64,000 nucleotides of DNA, from contig NZ_JAKRFD010000003.1 of assembly GCF_022348185.1 (NCBI RefSeq), positions 124,001-188,000 of the forward strand. The letters are read 5' to 3'. Source of the DNA: Epibacterium sp. Ofav1-8. GTDB taxonomy: Bacteria > Pseudomonadota > Alphaproteobacteria > Rhodobacterales > Rhodobacteraceae. Position 1 is the first letter of the stretch; each line of letters opens with the position of its first letter. Under the pieces are notes generated by a model. It had not been told where the DNA came from, searched no databases, and worked only from the letters and a program-made list of their open reading frames with translations. A program made the position numbers and the translations under genes. This document shows, piece after piece, positions 42,276 to 51,351 of the stretch.

Positions 42276-43451
42276 ATGATCCCCTCCGTTCTTCCGACCT
42301 ATAATCGGGCGCCCCTGACCTTCGTCAAAGGCGAAGGCTCCTGGCTGATCGAGGCGGATGGCCGACGTTTTCTGGATCTGGGCTCGGGCATCGCCGTGAA
42401 CGCGCTGGGCCATGCGCATCCGGCGCTGGTTGAGGCACTGACCAGCCAGGCGCAAAACCTGTGGCATGTCTCCAACCTCTACGAGATCCCGCAGCAGCAG
42501 GCGCTGGCCGACAAGCTGGTGGCGGAAACCTTTGCCGATACGGTGTTCTTCACCAACTCCGGCACCGAGGCCTGCGAGCTGGCGGTGAAGATGGCGCGCA
42601 AATATCACTTTGAGCAGGGCCAGCCGGAGAAAGTGGAAATCATCACCTTCGAGGGGTCTTTCCACGGCCGGTCCTCCGCCGGCATCGCCGCGGCGGGGTC
42701 GGAAAAGATGACCAAGGGGTTCGGCCCGCTGCTGCCGGGATTTGTGCATCTGCCCTGGGGCGACGCCGACGCCGTCGAGGCCGCCATTGGCGAGACCACC
42801 GCGGCGGTGCTGGTGGAGCCGGTGCAGGGCGAGGGCGGCATCCGCCCGATGCCCGATCAGGAGTTGAAGGACCTGCGCGCGCTCTGTGACGCACATGGCA
42901 TCCTGCTGATCCTCGACGAGGTCCAATGCGGGGTGGGCCGCACCGGCAAGCTCTTTGCCCATGAATGGGCGGGCATCACCCCCGACATCATGATGGTGGC
43001 CAAGGGCATCGGCGGCGGCTTCCCGCTCGGTGCGGTGCTGGCCACCGAAACGGCCGCCTCCGGCATGACGGCGGGCACCCATGGCTCCACCTATGGCGGC
43101 AACCCGCTGGGCTGCGCGGTGGGCTGCGCGGTGATGGATCACGTGGCCGCGCCCGAGTTCCTCGCGGAGGTGAACCGCAAGGCGGGCCTCATGCGCCAGA
43201 AGCTCGAAGGGCTGGTTGCCTCGCACCCCGAGGTGTTCGAGGAGGTGCGCGGTTCCGGGCTGATGCTGGGGCTGAAATGCAGGGCGGTGAACGCCGATGT
43301 GGTCAAGGCGGGCTATGCCGCCGAGGTCATCACGGTGCCCGCCGCCGACAATGTGATCCGCCTGCTGCCCGCATTGACCATCACCGATGCGGATATCGAG
43401 GAGGCCGTCCTGCGCCTCGATGCGGCTGCCACGGCGGTCGAGGCTGCCTGA
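42276..43451 (+). CDS. argD: Acetylornithine aminotransferase
   Basis: PLP-dependent enzyme of 391 residues converting N-acetylglutamate semialdehyde to N-acetylornithine. Class III aminotransferase signatures: [45 protein letters not shown], the cofactor Asp in [14 protein letters not shown] and the lysine Lys243 in [10 protein letters not shown]. The third in-frame ATG (42276) is chosen because AAGGA sits 8 bases before it. argF follows after 80 bases, so this is an arginine operon. Some such enzymes also act as succinyldiaminopimelate aminotransferases. Confidence 0.95.
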   Translation: MIPSVLPTYNRAPLTFVKGEGSWLIEADGRRFLDLGSGIAVNALGHAHPALVEALTSQAQNLWHVSNLYEIPQQQALADKLVAETFADTVFFTNSGTEACELAVKMARKYHFEQGQPEKVEIITFEGSFHGRSSAGIAAAGSEKMTKGFGPLLPGFVHLPWGDADAVEAAIGETTAAVLVEPVQGEGGIRPMPDQELKDLRALCDAHGILLILDEVQCGVGRTGKLFAHEWAGITPDIMMVAKGIGGGFPLGAVLATETAASGMTAGTHGSTYGGNPLGCAVGCAVMDHVAAPEFLAEVNRKAGLMRQKLEGLVASHPEVFEEVRGSGLMLGLKCRAVNADVVKAGYAAEVITVPAADNVIRLLPALTITDADIEEAVLRLDAAATAVEAA

Positions 43452-43500
43452 CCTTCATCTTTTCCCAAATACCCCAGGGGTGCGGGGACGGGTCCCAGCG
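43452..43500 (+). repeat. Short dispersed repeat, family 2, copy 2
   Basis: CTTCATCTT-(4)-CCAAATACCCCAGGGGT-GCGGGG immediately after the argD stop, inside the argD-argF operon. It matches the minus-strand element at 27,286-27,336 in order and spacing. Confidence 0.6.
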
Positions 43501-43531
43501 TCACCTCTGGCACAACAAAGCGATACACCTC

Positions 43532-44458
43532 ATGAACCATTTCCTCGACATCCATAAGACCTCCCCCGACGACCTGCGGCAGATCATCGACCATGCCGCG
43601 CAGATGAAATCCGCGCGCGCCGGCCGCCCCAAGGGCACGCCCGACGACGACCAGCCGCTTGCGGGGCGCATGGTGGCGCTGATCTTCGAAAAACCCTCGA
43701 CCCGGACCCGGGTGTCGTTCGACGTCGGCGTGCGCCAGATGGGCGGCGAGACCATGGTGCTGTCGGGCAAGGACATGCAGCTGGGGCACGGCGAGACCAT
43801 CGCCGATACCGCCCGCGTCATGTCGCGCTATGTGGATCTGATCATGATCCGCACCTTTGACGAGACGGTGCTGACCGAGATGGCGGAATATGCCGATGTG
43901 CCGGTGATCAACGGTCTCACCGACCGCACCCACCCCTGCCAGATCATGGCCGACATCCTCACCTATGAGGAGCATCGCGGCCCCATCAAGGGCAAGAAGG
44001 TGGTCTGGACCGGGGACGGCAACAACGTCTGCGCTTCCTTCATCCATGCGGCCGGGCAGTTCGGCTTTGACCTCACGTTTACCGGCCCGTCGCAACTGGA
44101 CCCGGAGGAGGAATTCATCGGTCTGGCGCGCAAGGCCGGTGCCACCATCTCCATCGAACGCGACGCGGCCAAGGCCGTGGCGGGCGCCGATCTGGTGGTG
44201 GCGGACACCTGGGTGTCGATGCATGACAGCCAGTCCTCCAAGGAGCGGCGCCACAACATGCTGCGGCCCTATCAGGTCAATGATGCGCTGATGGCCCACG
44301 CCAAGCCCGATGCGCTGTTCATGCACTGCCTGCCCGCGCACCGCGAGGAGGAGGTGACCTCGGCGGTGATGGACGGGCCGCAGTCGGTGATCTTTGACGA
44401 GGCCGAGAACCGTCTGCATGCGCAGAAGGCGGTGATGCGCTGGTGTCTCGGCGTCTGA
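43532..44458 (+). CDS. argF: Ornithine carbamoyltransferase
   Basis: Makes citrulline from ornithine and carbamoyl phosphate. The 308-residue protein has the carbamoyl-phosphate motif STRTR (56-60, in [15 protein letters not shown]), [14 protein letters not shown], the ornithine-side [10 protein letters not shown] and the signature [11 protein letters not shown]. The ATG at 43532 starts the usual MNHFLDIH. It shares an operon with argD and uses the product of CarB (7-10 kb). A structured repeat (copy D) follows rather than a terminator. Confidence 0.97.
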   Translation: MNHFLDIHKTSPDDLRQIIDHAAQMKSARAGRPKGTPDDDQPLAGRMVALIFEKPSTRTRVSFDVGVRQMGGETMVLSGKDMQLGHGETIADTARVMSRYVDLIMIRTFDETVLTEMAEYADVPVINGLTDRTHPCQIMADILTYEEHRGPIKGKKVVWTGDGNNVCASFIHAAGQFGFDLTFTGPSQLDPEEEFIGLARKAGATISIERDAAKAVAGADLVVADTWVSMHDSQSSKERRHNMLRPYQVNDALMAHAKPDALFMHCLPAHREEEVTSAVMDGPQSVIFDEAENRLHAQKAVMRWCLGV

Positions 44459-44479
44459 TTCACCGGCACTGACAAGACC

Positions 44480-44566
44480 GGGGCGGGGGCGCTCCCGCCC
44501 GTTGCGCCTGCATGTTCATGCAGGCCCGCCCGTTGGGCGTGGCGCCGGGCCTAGCGGCCCGGCGCG
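44480..44566 (+). repeat. Structured intergenic repeat, copy D (left half)
   Basis: Arm GGGGGCGCTCCCGCCCGTTG (44485-44504), a 9-bp hairpin GCCTGCATG-TT-CATGCAGGC (44506-44525), the linker CCGCCCGTTGGGC (44526-44538) and a 10-bp hairpin GCGCCGGGCC-TAGC-GGCCCGGCGC (44542-44565). The last stem is identical to that of copy C except in the loop. The closing right arm seen in B and C is absent. It lies directly downstream of argF. Confidence 0.7.
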
Positions 44567-44655
44567 TTGCGTGTGGGGCGCGGCAGTGCCTCTGGTCAGC
44601 CGTCTGCGCCTCTGACAGGGTGGCGGCGAAACACGCATCCGAAAGGACGGGTATC

Positions 44656-45621
44656 ATGGCGGAAGGACATATCGTGGTTCTGGGCGCCCCGGCACCGGCC
44701 GGGTTCTGCGCTGCGCTCTGGGCTGCGGCCGGGCATATGGTCACCTGGATTGCGCCACCGGACTGGCATGCGGCCCATCTGCGCGACGGGGTGCATCTGA
44801 CCGATCACAGCGGCCTTGATGCGCGTGTGGGCGCCGACACGCTGGCCTGCACCACCAGTCCCGAGACACTGAGCCAGGCTGCGATGATCGTGGTGCTGGC
44901 CGCCACACCGGAGGCGTGCGCCCTGCTGCGCGCGGCCGACACCAAACCGGGGACGGCGCCGGCGTCCCGCGGCGCTGCTGCGGCACCCGTGCTGCTGTTT
45001 CACGCCGGGCCTGCGGTATCGATGCCCGACGGCCCCTCCGATCCGCGGCCTTCCTCTGCGCCGTCGGTCGAAGGGGTGCTGCCCTGGCAGGTGGAGGTGC
45101 GGCAGCAGGCGGGACCGCGTCGGCTGCACCGCTGTGGGAGCGGACCGCTCTTGGTGTCAGAGGCGGCCGGGGCAATGGCCCGGGAGCTTGATGTGCCTTG
45201 CCTCGAAACCACCACCCACCGGGATATTCCCGGCCTCCTGTGGGGGCTGCGACTGGCGGAGCTGTTGCGTATCAATGCAGGCGAGGCGGAGGCGCCGGAT
45301 CTGCCGGAACACCCGCAGGCCCTGTTGCAAGAGGCGCTAGGCACTCTGGCACAGGCGGGCATACGGCCCTGTTTGCCCGGCGGCGTGCCCTTTGCCCTGC
45401 GGGTTGGGCTGTGGCGGTCACGCCTGTTGCCAGCCTCATGGCGCGGCGGGCTGGCAAGACCGCACTGGCCGGGGCCGCTGGGGCACCAGCGCGCCGCTGC
45501 AATCGAGACCATGTTGGCGCAGCTTCTCCGGATGGGGCGGCGGCATGGGGTCGAGATGCCGGAGACCTCTGCCTGGATCGACCGTCGCAGGCAAAGCGCG
45601 CCGCTGGCGGCGGAGCGCTGA
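44656..45621 (+). CDS. Ketopantoate reductase-like protein with altered nucleotide loop
   Basis: Protein of 321 residues with the overall ApbA/PanE layout. The N-terminal Rossmann part (HIVVLGAPAPAGFCAALWAAAGHMVTWI) has the right strand-helix-strand pattern, but the glycine loop is G-A-P-A-P-A-G rather than G-x-G-x-x-G. Later elements include MIVVLAATPEACALL, RDIPGLLWGLRLAELLRINA (the helix that carries catalytic Lys in PanE shows no Lys here) and a C-terminal PLGHQRAAAIETMLAQLLRMGRRHG. It may have lost NADPH binding and catalysis. AAGGA precedes the ATG. Identity is by fold pattern only. Confidence 0.6.
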   Translation: MAEGHIVVLGAPAPAGFCAALWAAAGHMVTWIAPPDWHAAHLRDGVHLTDHSGLDARVGADTLACTTSPETLSQAAMIVVLAATPEACALLRAADTKPGTAPASRGAAAAPVLLFHAGPAVSMPDGPSDPRPSSAPSVEGVLPWQVEVRQQAGPRRLHRCGSGPLLVSEAAGAMARELDVPCLETTTHRDIPGLLWGLRLAELLRINAGEAEAPDLPEHPQALLQEALGTLAQAGIRPCLPGGVPFALRVGLWRSRLLPASWRGGLARPHWPGPLGHQRAAAIETMLAQLLRMGRRHGVEMPETSAWIDRRRQSAPLAAER

Positions 45622-45718
45622 TCCCGGCCCACCACGCACAGTCGTTCGCGACGCGCTGTCCAGGGCGCACTGACAGGCGGGCGGTAGGCGGGCCGGGGTG
45701 GGCAGGCAGGCGGGGCGC

Positions 45719-47212
45719 TCAGCGGCCGAGCAGATGCAACAGCGTATAGATCCCCGCCGACAGGGCGGCCGACAGCGGCACGGTGATCAGCCAGGCGGCG
45801 AGAATGGTCAGCACATGGCTGCGGCGGACCAGACGCCGGCGGCTGCGGTCCTCGCGCGGCAGGCCGGGACGCGCCGCGCGGGCGCCGATGCGGCGGGCGC
45901 GGGCGGCCATGTGCTCGCGGTAGAAGCCGACGCCAAACACCGCACCGACCGCGACATGGGTCGAGGACACCGGCATGCCGAGCCAGCTGGCCACGATCAC
46001 GGTCAGCGCGGCGGAGGTGGAGACACAATAGGCGCGGATCGGGTTGAGCTTGGTGATCTGGCTGCCGACCATGTTCACCAGCCGGGGGCCAAACAACAAC
46101 ACCCCCATTGCCATGCCGAGGGCTCCGATCACCAGCACCCAGAGCGGCACCGGGATTGGGGCAAAGGCGTTGATTTCAGCCGGGTGGGTGCCGCCGCCGC
46201 TGTTGGTCATGACCTGCATGATCGTGGCCAGTGGCCCGATCGCATTGGCGACGTCATTGGCGCCATGGGCAAAGGACATCAGCACCGCGGCGATCACCAG
46301 CGGCAGGCGGAACAGCGCCTTGATCGCGCCTTTCTGGTGTTCCAGCTGGGCCGCGCGGCGCAGCACCACCGGGCGGGCGACCAGATAGGACAGGGCACCG
46401 GCGACCAGCCCGGCCAGTGCGGCCTGGTCGGGCGTGGGGCTGGCGATGCGCTCTGGCAGCTTGAGCGCGAAGAACACGGCAAAAGCTCCGCCCATGCCGG
46501 CCAGCAGCACCGGCACCCAGCGGCGCGCGGCGGCCATCTTGTCCGGGCGGTTGCTGATCAAGCGCTGGATCAGCGCCAGCAGCGCCATTGCCAGCGCCGC
46601 GCCGATCAGCGGCGACAGCATCCAGCTGGTAGCGATGCCACCGAAGGTCAGCCAGTCCACGGCGGCAAACCCGGCGGCAGCGGTGGTGGCGCCGAGGATG
46701 GCGCCGATGATGCTCTGGGTGGTGGAGACCGGCGCCCCCAGCCAGGTGGCCAGATTGACCCAGAGCGCCGAGGCGATCATGGCCGACATCATCGCCTGCA
46801 CCATGATCTGGGGCGCGCTCACGGCCGAGGGGTCGATCAGGCGGCGGGACACCGTAGCGACCACCTCGCTGCCTCCCAGAAGCGCGCCGGTGACCTCTGC
46901 CAGCGCGGCGGCGATCAGGGCGGCCGTCATCGGCAGGGCCTTGGCGCCCACCGCGGGGCCCATGTTGTTTGCCACGTCGTTGGCGCCGATGTTGAGCGCC
47001 AGATAAGCGCCAAAGACCGCCGCCACCATGGCCATGATCGTGGTGGGCGAGGTGCCCAGCACCAGTGCGGCCTCCAGCCCGGCCAAGGCCATGAACGCCA
47101 GCGCCAGCCCCAGCCCCAGCAGCGGACGCACCACATAGCCGGTCACCCGCTCCACCTGGTTCAGGCGGGCAAGATCCTTGTCCAGGGATCGCCAGTCGGG
47201 GCGGGTCGTCAT
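45719..47212 (-). CDS. PiT-family inorganic phosphate transporter
   Basis: Membrane transporter of 497 residues with two PiT repeats. The signature GANDVANN (IGANDVANNMGPAVGAKAL) is in the N-terminal half and GANDVANAIGPLA in the C-terminal half; the matching APVSTTQSIIGA and GMPVSSTHVAVGAV follow each. A cytoplasmic N-terminal segment of about 35 residues precedes TM1. The start at 47212 follows AAGGAAGG at 7 bases. No Pho box was recognised upstream. Likely low-affinity phosphate uptake. Confidence 0.93.
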   Translation of the reverse strand: MTTRPDWRSLDKDLARLNQVERVTGYVVRPLLGLGLALAFMALAGLEAALVLGTSPTTIMAMVAAVFGAYLALNIGANDVANNMGPAVGAKALPMTAALIAAALAEVTGALLGGSEVVATVSRRLIDPSAVSAPQIMVQAMMSAMIASALWVNLATWLGAPVSTTQSIIGAILGATTAAAGFAAVDWLTFGGIATSWMLSPLIGAALAMALLALIQRLISNRPDKMAAARRWVPVLLAGMGGAFAVFFALKLPERIASPTPDQAALAGLVAGALSYLVARPVVLRRAAQLEHQKGAIKALFRLPLVIAAVLMSFAHGANDVANAIGPLATIMQVMTNSGGGTHPAEINAFAPIPVPLWVLVIGALGMAMGVLLFGPRLVNMVGSQITKLNPIRAYCVSTSAALTVIVASWLGMPVSSTHVAVGAVFGVGFYREHMAARARRIGARAARPGLPREDRSRRRLVRRSHVLTILAAWLITVPLSAALSAGIYTLLHLLGR

Positions 47213-47312
47213 GGGGTTGCCTTCCTTGCGCATGTCTGCAGGCCCAGGGTGCGCGGGGGACCCTGGCGCAGGCACAGGCTGAGATCGGAATGTGACACCT
47301 GCATCACGGCGA

Positions 47313-47771
47313 TCAGAAATTGTTCAACAAATCGCGCAGCTCCGGCTCGTCAACACGGGTTGCGGCCTCGGCCGGCGACATCCAGCTGCGGCTCCGTTCG
47401 TGGGCTTCGGGAAAGCACTCCTGAAGCTCCTGCACCTCCACCGCGTAGACCAGCGTTTCCAGCGGCTCAACAGCGCCATTGTCGAGACGCTTGTCGTAAC
47501 TGTAGCAGCCCAGGGGCGTCTCGTCGAAGCGGCTTTTGGCAACGCCGGCCTCTTCCCAGGCTTCCTGAACGGCGCTTTCGGCGCTGGTCTTGCCCGCCAT
47601 CGGCCAGCCCTTTGGCAGCACCCAGCGACCGGTGTCGCGGCTGGTGATCAGCAGGACCTCACGCCCGGTATCGGTCTGGCGATAGCACAACGCCGCCACC
47701 TGCAGCCGTCGCGGGCGCGACAGCATCGGCAGGAGGGTCTGGGACCAGAGCTTGTTGAGGGCGTTCAGCAT
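47313..47771 (-). CDS. Nudix hydrolase
   Basis: Protein of 152 residues of the diphosphoinositol/diadenosine polyphosphate hydrolase-like type: WVLPKGWPMAGKT leads into the Nudix box G-x5-E-x7-x-E-x-x-E-E-x-G (GKTSAESAVQEAWEEAGV). The position normally Arg in R-E-x-x-E-E is Gln (QEAWEE), while the three metal-binding Glu remain. The N terminus (WSQTLLPMLSRPRRLQVAALCYR) is typical of alphaproteobacterial members. Single gene; substrate unknown. Confidence 0.9.
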   Translation of the reverse strand: MLNALNKLWSQTLLPMLSRPRRLQVAALCYRQTDTGREVLLITSRDTGRWVLPKGWPMAGKTSAESAVQEAWEEAGVAKSRFDETPLGCYSYDKRLDNGAVEPLETLVYAVEVQELQECFPEAHERSRSWMSPAEAATRVDEPELRDLLNNF

Positions 47772-47934
47772 GGGTAGCGGTCATGGTCCGGAGGTGTCCG
47801 GGCGGCCTTGTTGGTTGCATGTGGCGATTGACCGACGGCACCTATGCAAAACCGACCCTGTTTGCAACGATTAAATGACAGGGGTGTTTGAAATTGCCCG
47901 AAATCAGCCCTTGATGTGTGGGAAAACGCACGTT

Positions 47935-50430
47935 TCAGCCGCGCGGGCGGGCACGCAGGGTCGCTTCAGCCTGGGTCGGGTCCTCGGGCCAGGGGTGTTT
48001 GGGGTACTGCGCGCGCATGTCCTTGCGCACATCGGCGTAGGAGCCGGACCAGAAGCCCGGCAAATCGCGGGTGATCTGGATCGGGCGCCGGGCGGGCGAC
48101 AAGAGCGTGACCTTGAGCGCCACACCCGCCACTGTGGGATGGCGGGTGACGCCGAACATCTCCTGCAGGCGGACCTCGATCCCCGGTGTGTCGCCCGCGT
48201 AATCAATGGGGATCTTGCGCCCGAGCGGCGTGATGAAACTGCCCGGAACCTCGCGGTCAAGGAGCTGGGTCTGTTCCCATGTCAGCGCGGCGCGCAGGGC
48301 TGGGAGCGCGTCGAACCCCTTCCAGTCGGCGTCCGTGCGCACGCCCGTGAGCATGGGCAGCAGCCAGTCCTCGAGGCTTGCCATCAGGCCCGCCTCGGAG
48401 AAATCCGGCAGGTCGTGGCCTTCGGCGCGCAGCAGTTCGACACGGGTGGCAAGCCGCGCGGCGGCGGGCGACAGGCGCAGGCCGAGGTCACGCACACCGT
48501 CGAGCATGGCGGTGGCTGTGGCCTCGGGCGGGACATCCTTCCAGATGCGGTCGTCCAGTACCAGCGCGCCAAAGCGTTCCTGTTTGCGCGCCACCACGCG
48601 GCGGTCGCGTTTGGACCAGCTGCAGAGATCCTGCCAGTGGATCTGATCTGCGAACAACGTGCGGATTTCGGCCAGGGTGATCTGCGCCGCAAGGCGGATC
48701 TTGGCCTCGCGCGGATTGCCGTCGCTGTCTGTGACGACAAGGTAAGGAGCCGCGGCCAGCGGGTCGGAGTTTTCCAGCACCGCGCCCTTGCCACCAGAGA
48801 GCACATAGCGGGCATCATCACCCTTGCGGCGCTGCGCCACCCGATCCGGGTAGGCCAGCGCGGCCATGGCCGCCGGAGAGAGCGGCTCTGATGTGGCGGG
48901 GGCGGCGGGTTGGCCCGCGGCGCGGGGCGTAGTGTCGCTCTGCCCGCCGCGTTGCCGGCGCAGGCGCTTTGCCTCACTGGTGATCGCCTGCAGAGCGGGG
49001 GTCTTGACCTGATAGGGGCGGCGGTCGCGGAAACGGCGCAGATCCCGCAGGGCCTCAAGACGCAGCGCCAGATCCACCGGCGCGCCGCGCAACGGGTCGC
49101 GGTCCGCCATCAGCGCCGCCAGTGTGGCGCTCTCCGGTCCCGCCACCGCCAGCATATGCGCCAGACGCGGGTGCAGGGGAAGACGGGCCAGAGCGCGGCC
49201 ATGGTCGGTGATCCGCATCTGCCCATCCAGCGCGCCGAGCATCTGCAACAGGGTGCGGGCCTCAGCGAGACTGCCGGAAGGCGGTTGGGTCAGCAGCGGC
49301 AGATCCGCGGGCTCCGCGCCCCAAAGTGCCAGTTCCAGCGCCAGACCGGTGAGGTCTGCGGCCTCGATCTCGGCCGGGGGATAGGCCATCAGCGCGCCCT
49401 CTTCGCCCTTGGACCAGAGCCGATAGCAGGTGCCCTCGGCCACGCGACCGGCGCGGCCCTGTCGCTGGGTGGCTTCGGCGCGGGTCACGCGTTCTGTCAC
49501 CAGCCGCGACATGCCTGCACCGGGATCGAACCGGGCGCGCCGGGCCTGTCCCATATCCACCACGACGCGGATGTCCTCGATCGTCAGGGAGGTTTCGGCG
49601 ATGGAGGTCGCCAGCACCACCTTGCGCCCCTCGGACACGGGGGCGATGGCGGCGCGTTGCTCGGCAAAGGGGAGGGCGCCAAACAGCGGGCGGATCTGGC
49701 AGTGGCCGGGCAGATGGGCCTCCAGCGCGCTGGCGGCGCGGCGGATTTCGCCCTCGCCGGGCAGGAACACCAAAAGGCCACCGCCGGTCTCGCGGGTCTC
49801 CCCTTCGGCGCGGGCAACCAGATCCACCAGCGCGTCCAGCTTGCGTGCCTTGGCGGGCAGGGGGCTGTCGAGCCAGCGGGTTTCGACCGGGTAGCTGCGG
49901 CCCTCGGAGGTCACAATGGGCGCATCCATCAGGGCCGCCACCGGCCCTGCGTCCAGCGTGGCGGACATCGCCAGCAGCAAGAGGTCGTCGCGTAGAGCGC
50001 CTGCGACCTCAAGGCAGAAGGCGAGCCCCAGGTCGCCATTGAGGGAGCGTTCGTGGAATTCGTCGAAGATCACCGCGCCGACGCCCGGCAGGTCCGGGTC
50101 CGATTGCAGCATCCGGGTCAGGATGCCCTCGGTGACAACCTCGATGCGGGTGGATTTTGAGATCTTGGCCTCGCCGCGCACCCGGTAGCCGACGGTCTGA
50201 CCGGGGCTTTCCCCCAAGGTTGACGCCATGCGCTCTGCCGCGGTGCGGGCGGCGAGGCGGCGGGGCTCCAGCATCAGGATGCGCCCGGTGGTCAAGCCTG
50301 CCTCAAGGATCGCAAGCGGCACCTTGGTGGTTTTGCCCGCACCGGGGGGCGCTTGCAGCACCGCGCGGCCCCGCGCGCGCAGAGCATCAATCAGGTCGGG
50401 GAGCGCGTCATCAATCGGGAGCCGTATCAT
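47935..50430 (-). CDS. hrpB: ATP-dependent RNA helicase HrpB
   Basis: DEAH-type helicase of 831 residues. Motifs: Walker A APPGAGKTT (28-36), DEFH (123-126, in IFDEFHERSLNGDLG), SAT (LLLAMSATLDAG), and motifs IV-VI including VLATSIAETSLTIEDIRVVVD and TQRQGRAGRVAEGTCYRLW. The C-terminal HrpB-specific domain ends LPGFWSGSYADVRKDMRAQYPKHPWPEDP. Function in bacteria is poorly defined. It follows the DUF3108 gene by 26 bases on the same strand, so they may be co-transcribed. Confidence 0.95.
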   Translation of the reverse strand: MIRLPIDDALPDLIDALRARGRAVLQAPPGAGKTTKVPLAILEAGLTTGRILMLEPRRLAARTAAERMASTLGESPGQTVGYRVRGEAKISKSTRIEVVTEGILTRMLQSDPDLPGVGAVIFDEFHERSLNGDLGLAFCLEVAGALRDDLLLLAMSATLDAGPVAALMDAPIVTSEGRSYPVETRWLDSPLPAKARKLDALVDLVARAEGETRETGGGLLVFLPGEGEIRRAASALEAHLPGHCQIRPLFGALPFAEQRAAIAPVSEGRKVVLATSIAETSLTIEDIRVVVDMGQARRARFDPGAGMSRLVTERVTRAEATQRQGRAGRVAEGTCYRLWSKGEEGALMAYPPAEIEAADLTGLALELALWGAEPADLPLLTQPPSGSLAEARTLLQMLGALDGQMRITDHGRALARLPLHPRLAHMLAVAGPESATLAALMADRDPLRGAPVDLALRLEALRDLRRFRDRRPYQVKTPALQAITSEAKRLRRQRGGQSDTTPRAAGQPAAPATSEPLSPAAMAALAYPDRVAQRRKGDDARYVLSGGKGAVLENSDPLAAAPYLVVTDSDGNPREAKIRLAAQITLAEIRTLFADQIHWQDLCSWSKRDRRVVARKQERFGALVLDDRIWKDVPPEATATAMLDGVRDLGLRLSPAAARLATRVELLRAEGHDLPDFSEAGLMASLEDWLLPMLTGVRTDADWKGFDALPALRAALTWEQTQLLDREVPGSFITPLGRKIPIDYAGDTPGIEVRLQEMFGVTRHPTVAGVALKVTLLSPARRPIQITRDLPGFWSGSYADVRKDMRAQYPKHPWPEDPTQAEATLRARPRG

Positions 50431-50456
50431 GGCGGCGCTTATCGCCAATTGCGGGC

Positions 50457-51227
50457 TTAACGTCCAGCCTGCGTCAGCCCACCTTGCAGCGTGACAGTGC
50501 CAAAAACCGTGGCGACTTTGGCGGTGGACATGTGGAAACGCCCATCCGGCCCGGCCTCGTAGCTGAGTTCGAGGTCAAAGGACTTTGCCCGCGCCAGTTC
50601 TCGCGCGCTGTAGCCGTCTTCGCGTTGCAATGTGCTCCAGCAGACAAACCCCGCTCCCTTTGGACGTGGCGGGTCCAGCACCAGCCGCGTGCGCCGTGCC
50701 CCATCAAAGATCGGCTGATCGAGAGCGCAGAGATCATCTGGGGCCTGCGGTGCCACTGCGCGAAAAATGGCGGTCGCCGGATCAAAAATGGCGGTCGCCG
50801 GATCAACCGTGTCGCGCTGATGCTCCGGGCGAAGAGGCGGGGTGTCAGAGCCAAGACGTCCACCCGTGACGCGGGGCACGCCACTTGCATAATCGAGGTG
50901 GGCCGTCGATTGCCGCCGCCCCGTGTCGACGCTTTCCAGGAACCACGCGGGCTGAGGGCCTGCGGAGGTCCAGCGCCCGGTCGCCTGCATCTCAAAGTGA
51001 ACCCGCGCCAGCAGTGCCATCGCACCGGTCGAGGTAAAGCGACTGCGCACGCCATAGGTGCCGCCGCTGCGCTGGCTGGCAAGAGTGAAAGTGCCAAGTT
51101 TGACGCCGAGGCCCCGCACAATATAGTGCTGTTGATCGCTCGTGCTGGGGTCATTTGCGAATATAGCCACGGGCGAGATGAAGGCCGCGAGCAGGATAAC
51201 CCATCCGAGGACAAGGTAGCGGCGCAT
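50457..51227 (-). CDS. DUF3108-type periplasmic protein
   Basis: Exported protein of 256 residues with a signal peptide (YLVLGWVILLAAFISPVAIFA). The mature part is beta-rich: HYIVRGLGVKLGTFTLASQ, then VHFEMQATGRWTSAGPQPAWFLESVDTGRRQ, and a C-terminal DLELSYEAGPDGRFHMSTAKV. It fits DUF3108, whose members resemble lipid-binding beta-sheet proteins. Residues 142-155 are an exact doubling of DPATAIF, from a 21-bp tandem duplication. ATG at 51227 follows AAGGAAG at 7 bases. It sits upstream of hrpB and is divergent from meaB. Confidence 0.8.
   Translation of the reverse strand: MRRYLVLGWVILLAAFISPVAIFANDPSTSDQQHYIVRGLGVKLGTFTLASQRSGGTYGVRSRFTSTGAMALLARVHFEMQATGRWTSAGPQPAWFLESVDTGRRQSTAHLDYASGVPRVTGGRLGSDTPPLRPEHQRDTVDPATAIFDPATAIFRAVAPQAPDDLCALDQPIFDGARRTRLVLDPPRPKGAGFVCWSTLQREDGYSARELARAKSFDLELSYEAGPDGRFHMSTAKVATVFGTVTLQGGLTQAGR
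50763..50804. repeat. 21-bp tandem duplication inside the DUF3108 gene
   Basis: Two exact consecutive copies of a 21-base unit (50763-50783 and 50784-50804), in frame, adding seven residues. The identity of both copies suggests a recent slippage event. Confidence 0.95.
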
Positions 51228-51351
51228 CAAGGCACTTCCTTTCCGATCTCAAGCCCGTGTTTCAAAGCGGCATCGGGGTTTTGCAGCCGCGCCACTGGAC
51301 AAGCGCGCCTCGGCTGCGCCATCAATGCGCGGCAAGGACGAGAGGCGCGCC

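Noticed and set aside
45698-47647. 649-codon open frame antisense to the PiT transporter
   Set aside because: Shadow composition (Gln/His/Arg/Gly); the transporter is certain.
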